This document shows, piece after piece, positions 6,961-8,310 of a stretch of 8,310 nt of DNA. The stretch's first letter is position 1; the number at the start of each line of letters is the position of its first letter. The notes below the pieces were generated by a model. The model was not told the origin of the DNA. It made no database searches and was given only the letters and a program-made list of their open reading frames with translations. The DNA lies in assembly GCA_003978475.1 (NCBI GenBank), contig QNZR01000215.1, forward strand, positions 1 to 8,310, in the 5' to 3' direction. The position numbers were made by a program, and so were the translations under genes. Origin of the DNA: Sulfurimonas sp. (lineage in GTDB: Bacteria > Campylobacterota > Campylobacteria > Campylobacterales > Sulfurimonadaceae).

Positions 6961-6966
6961 ATTATA
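6961..6966 (-). promoter_or_regulatory. Extended -10 promoter of the two-component operon
   Basis: On the minus strand this reads TGCTATAAT, a perfect -10 with the TGn extension. Transcription would start near 6954, leaving about 15 bases before ATG 6939. No good -35 is seen at the expected place (plus 6984-6989 reads GAGGTG on the minus strand), as is common where an activator helps. Confidence 0.55.
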
Positions 6967-6989
6967 GCATGGGCGAAGGGATGCACCTC

Positions 6990-7007
6990 TTTTAGAGCAT
7001 TTTTAGA
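6990..7007. promoter_or_regulatory. Tandem TTTTAGA repeats, candidate response-regulator operator
   Basis: Two identical 7-mers TTTTAGA (6990-6996 and 7001-7007) are separated by GCAT, so they repeat every 11 bp on the same face of the helix. OmpR-family dimers bind direct repeats of this spacing. The pair lies just upstream of the -35 position of the leftward promoter and across the -35 to spacer region of the rightward one. It could therefore serve autoregulation and control of the divergent genes. Binding by this regulator is inferred. Confidence 0.4.
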
Positions 7008-7017
7008 AGAGAGTGAC

Positions 7018-7023
7018 TATACT
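7018..7023 (+). promoter_or_regulatory. Candidate -10 of the rightward operon
   Basis: TATACT lies about 30 bases before ATG 7053, which would put the transcript start near 7030. No clear -35 is visible; the TTTTAGA repeats occupy that area. An AGGGTGA ribosome site (7043-7049) precedes the ATG. Confidence 0.4.
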
Positions 7024-7052
7024 GTTGCTACGACTAATTAACAGGGTGACAT

Positions 7053-7277
7053 ATGGGTAGAGATAACAGTTCAAGTATTGATTCAGGAAACGGTCATAAG
7101 TTGGCACATCTTGCCAGACAGCAAAGAAAAGCTATGCACGAGGCGTTTCAGGCAAAAGAGGATGGGCAGAACGGGCAGGTTGTCAATGCCAAAAAAGCTG
7201 CTCACCTGGATGCCGCCAAAGCCAAAGCAAAGAAAAAAGCCAAAATGGCAAAAGCCTCACGAAAGCGAAACAAGTAA
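7053..7277 (+). CDS. Small Lys/Ala-rich basic protein of unknown function
   Basis: I do not recognise this 74-residue protein as a named family. The N-terminal part is polar (Ser, Asn, Gly, His). The C-terminal third is strongly basic and low in complexity, with repeated Lys-Ala blocks such as AKAKAKKKAKMAKASRKR (55-72). This resembles the tails of histone H1-like or other nucleic-acid-binding proteins, although such tails also occur in ribosome-associated proteins. There is no signal peptide, membrane segment or cysteine. The ATG has a clear ribosome site (AGGGTGA, 7043-7049) and a -10-like TATACT upstream, which support it as a real gene over the overlapping frame that starts at 7078. It ends 1 base before the next start codon, so the two genes form a small operon. 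Confidence 0.6.
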   Translation: MGRDNSSSIDSGNGHKLAHLARQQRKAMHEAFQAKEDGQNGQVVNAKKAAHLDAAKAKAKKKAKMAKASRKRNK

Positions 7278-7278
7278 G

Positions 7279-7752
7279 ATGAAAGCGTTACTGGTATGGT
7301 CGGTACTGCTTCTTTTTTTGGTTGGCGGCTGTGCCGGATTGCAACCGGATCTTCCCAAGCCCGCAGTCAGTATTAGCGGGTTCAAAATGCTTCCGTCAAA
7401 CGGCATTGTCCCACGATTTGAAATCCGTATGCGAGTGGTCAACACAGGACGTACCCCGCTCGACATTGAGGGGGTGGTCTACACGGTAGAGCTGGATGGT
7501 AATCGTATTTTAACGGGGGTGGCAAAGAATCTGCCGGTGATTGCGGCATACAGCGAGGGCAATGTGACGGTTTCAGGGACTCCCGATCTTTTTGGCAGTT
7601 TGGGGTTTTTTCAAAAGATGGTGCAAGAGCGTAGTGACGGTATTGCATATAACATTGATGTTGCCATTGATGTGGGGACATTTTACCCGACTATTCGTAC
7701 CAGCAAACACGGTACGTTCTCGCTTTCTGACGTTGTGCCTTCTACAGAGTAA
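7279..7752 (+). CDS. LEA-2-like (WHy-type) lipoprotein
   Basis: This 157-residue precursor has a lipoprotein signal peptide with lipobox LVGGC (lipidated Cys18). The body resembles the LEA type 2/WHy beta-sandwich: PAVSISGFKML (28-38), PRFEIRMRVVNTGRTPLDIEGVVYTVELDG (45-74, the conserved N-x-x-x-x-P-L segment), the glycine-containing strand around 76-82 and a C-terminal strand pair. Such bacterial lipoproteins are periplasmic or outer-membrane and their role is poorly known; some relate to desiccation or stress. I chose ATG 7279 although the frame is open back to 7078, because a lipoprotein signal starts exactly there and the upstream stretch overlaps the basic-protein gene in another frame. 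The start lies 1 base after that gene's stop, with only a weak ribosome site, so translation is probably coupled. Confidence 0.72.
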   Translation: MKALLVWSVLLLFLVGGCAGLQPDLPKPAVSISGFKMLPSNGIVPRFEIRMRVVNTGRTPLDIEGVVYTVELDGNRILTGVAKNLPVIAAYSEGNVTVSGTPDLFGSLGFFQKMVQERSDGIAYNIDVAIDVGTFYPTIRTSKHGTFSLSDVVPSTE

Positions 7753-7839
7753 ATTGACATATCAAGCTGCCATGACGTGCACAAACGCTGCACACTCTTT
7801 GACTAAAATACTCCTATAACTTAACTTTAGGAGTTCACC
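7753..7839 (+). promoter_or_regulatory. Intergenic region with candidate promoter and strong ribosome site
   Basis: This 87-base gap holds a -10-like TATAAC (7815-7820) without a clear -35, and a strong ribosome site TTTAGGAG (7826-7833), 6 bases before ATG 7840. The following gene therefore appears to start its own transcript. A 5-bp inverted repeat GTGCA/TGCAC (7777-7793) is too short to call a terminator. Confidence 0.4.
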
Positions 7840-8310
7840 ATGAAACTTTTAGGACTACTTGTTAGCGCCATGTTAGCCGCAGCGTCACTGCATGCTGCCG
7901 CATTTGAAAAAGAGGCGGTGTCACGTACCGCCAAGGTACAGCTCAGTGCTGAGAAACCGCTGGTCGTAGGGAATAATATCATCGACTTGAGGGTGAGTCG
8001 CAACGCTGAGGTCTTGCCAGATGCCGAGGTGGTCGTTAAAGCTTTTATGCCGGCAATGCCCGAAATCTTTTTGCTGACGATGGTGTGTGCTATTTTAATC
8101 ATCGATCTGTTTTTAAAAGATGAAAGTCGCGGCGCCACTTATATACTGTCACTGATTGCCCTGGCTACAACCGCTCTTTTGTCTTTTTCCGGTTATTCCC
8201 AGGAGACCATTACAAGTTTTAATGGTTCTTTTATTCTTGATCCCATGGCCAGTATTCTGAAAATTGCTATCTGTATTATTGTTATAGCTGTTTTTATTTA
8301 TGCCAAAGAT
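7840..8310 (+). CDS. Apparent in-frame fusion of YtkA-like secreted protein N-terminus to NuoN N-terminus; runs off window
   Basis: One frame of 157 codons runs to the window end. Residues 1-19 are a signal peptide (cleavage near SLHA/AA). Residues 21-73 match the start of small YtkA/FixH-like periplasmic proteins: EKPLVVGNNIIDLRV, then DAEVVVKAFMPAMP, where the family normally continues GMP. Instead, from about residue 71 the sequence is that of NuoN, the proton-pumping membrane subunit N of complex I. It shows PEIFLLTMVCAILIIDLFL (first helix, 74-92), a second helix (99-117), FNGSFILDPMASILK (127-141) and a third helix (about 139-154). NuoN usually starts about ten residues before PEI, so little of it is missing. 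A signal peptide plus half a YtkA domain in front of NuoN makes no known functional sense. I take it as a chimera, by assembly or short-homology recombination. Confidence in the two part identities is good; in the fusion as a real gene, low. Confidence 0.6.
   Translation, partial: MKLLGLLVSAMLAAASLHAAAFEKEAVSRTAKVQLSAEKPLVVGNNIIDLRVSRNAEVLPDAEVVVKAFMPAMPEIFLLTMVCAILIIDLFLKDESRGATYILSLIALATTALLSFSGYSQETITSFNGSFILDPMASILKIAICIIVIAVFIYAKD
8047..8064. other. Junction between YtkA-like and NuoN sequence
   Basis: The switch falls in the bases encoding Met-Pro-Ala-Met-Pro-Glu. That peptide fits both the YtkA-like pattern FMPxMPGMP and the start of NuoN, PAMPEIF. A short stretch of shared DNA would bring the two genes together in frame, as expected for a break at a repeat shared by two genomes during assembly or for a microhomology event. 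Confidence 0.55.

Noticed and set aside
7078..7278. N-terminal extension of the LEA-2-like lipoprotein frame upstream of 7279
   Set aside because: It overlaps the basic-protein gene in another frame, has no ribosome site of its own, and would bury a clear lipoprotein signal peptide inside the protein.
7777..7793. GTGCA/TGCAC inverted repeat as a terminator after the lipoprotein gene
   Set aside because: A 5-bp stem with a 7-base loop and no T-run is too weak.
7827..8138. Minus-strand open frame of 103 codons opposite the YtkA-like region
   Set aside because: It is a shadow of the plus-strand gene, with no ribosome site or recognisable protein.

Overview
The window reads as a piece of a Campylobacterota (Epsilonproteobacteria) chromosome, probably from a Sulfurimonas/Sulfurovum/Sulfuricurvum-type chemolithotroph. 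This rests on the distal half of an atypical (clade II) nitrous-oxide-reductase cluster in nosC-H-F order, with very tight gene packing, and on a small YtkA-like secreted protein. The assignment is inferred from gene content and remembered family resemblance; no search was run. The right end does not fit this picture (see below).

Positions 1-3869 (+ strand) hold the tail of a nos operon: a membrane-anchored monohaem cytochrome c (NosC-like), the polyferredoxin NosH, the ABC ATPase NosF, the copper-chaperone lipoprotein NosL, the permease NosY, and a second NosL-domain protein without the usual copper ligands. Genes overlap or sit within a few bases of each other. NosC and NosH are thought to move electrons from the quinone pool toward periplasmic N2O reductase. 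NosF, NosY and NosL serve maturation of its copper centres. nosZ, nosD and nosG would lie upstream, outside the window.

Positions 3877-6939 (- strand) converge on the nos operon with a 7-bp gap. In transcription order they are a small helical protein of unknown function, an OmpR-type response regulator, its sensor kinase (4-bp ATGA overlap), and argB (N-acetylglutamate kinase), which has a perfect TATAAT in its own leader.

Positions 6940-7052 form a divergent control region. It has -10 elements facing both ways and a pair of TTTTAGA direct repeats exactly 11 bp apart, the geometry bound by OmpR-family regulators. To its right, on the + strand, lie a Lys/Ala-rich basic 74-residue protein and a LEA-2-like lipoprotein, 1 base apart.

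Positions 7840-8310 contain one open frame that starts as a secreted YtkA-like protein and changes, inside a Met-Pro-Ala-Met-Pro stretch at about 8047-8061, into the N-terminal membrane part of NuoN (complex I subunit N). The NuoN part looks more like proteobacterial than Campylobacterota NuoN. This is either a short-homology recombination or, more likely, an assembly chimera, and it is the most important point to check. I did not find CRISPR arrays, tRNA or rRNA genes, insertion sequences or a convincing intrinsic terminator.
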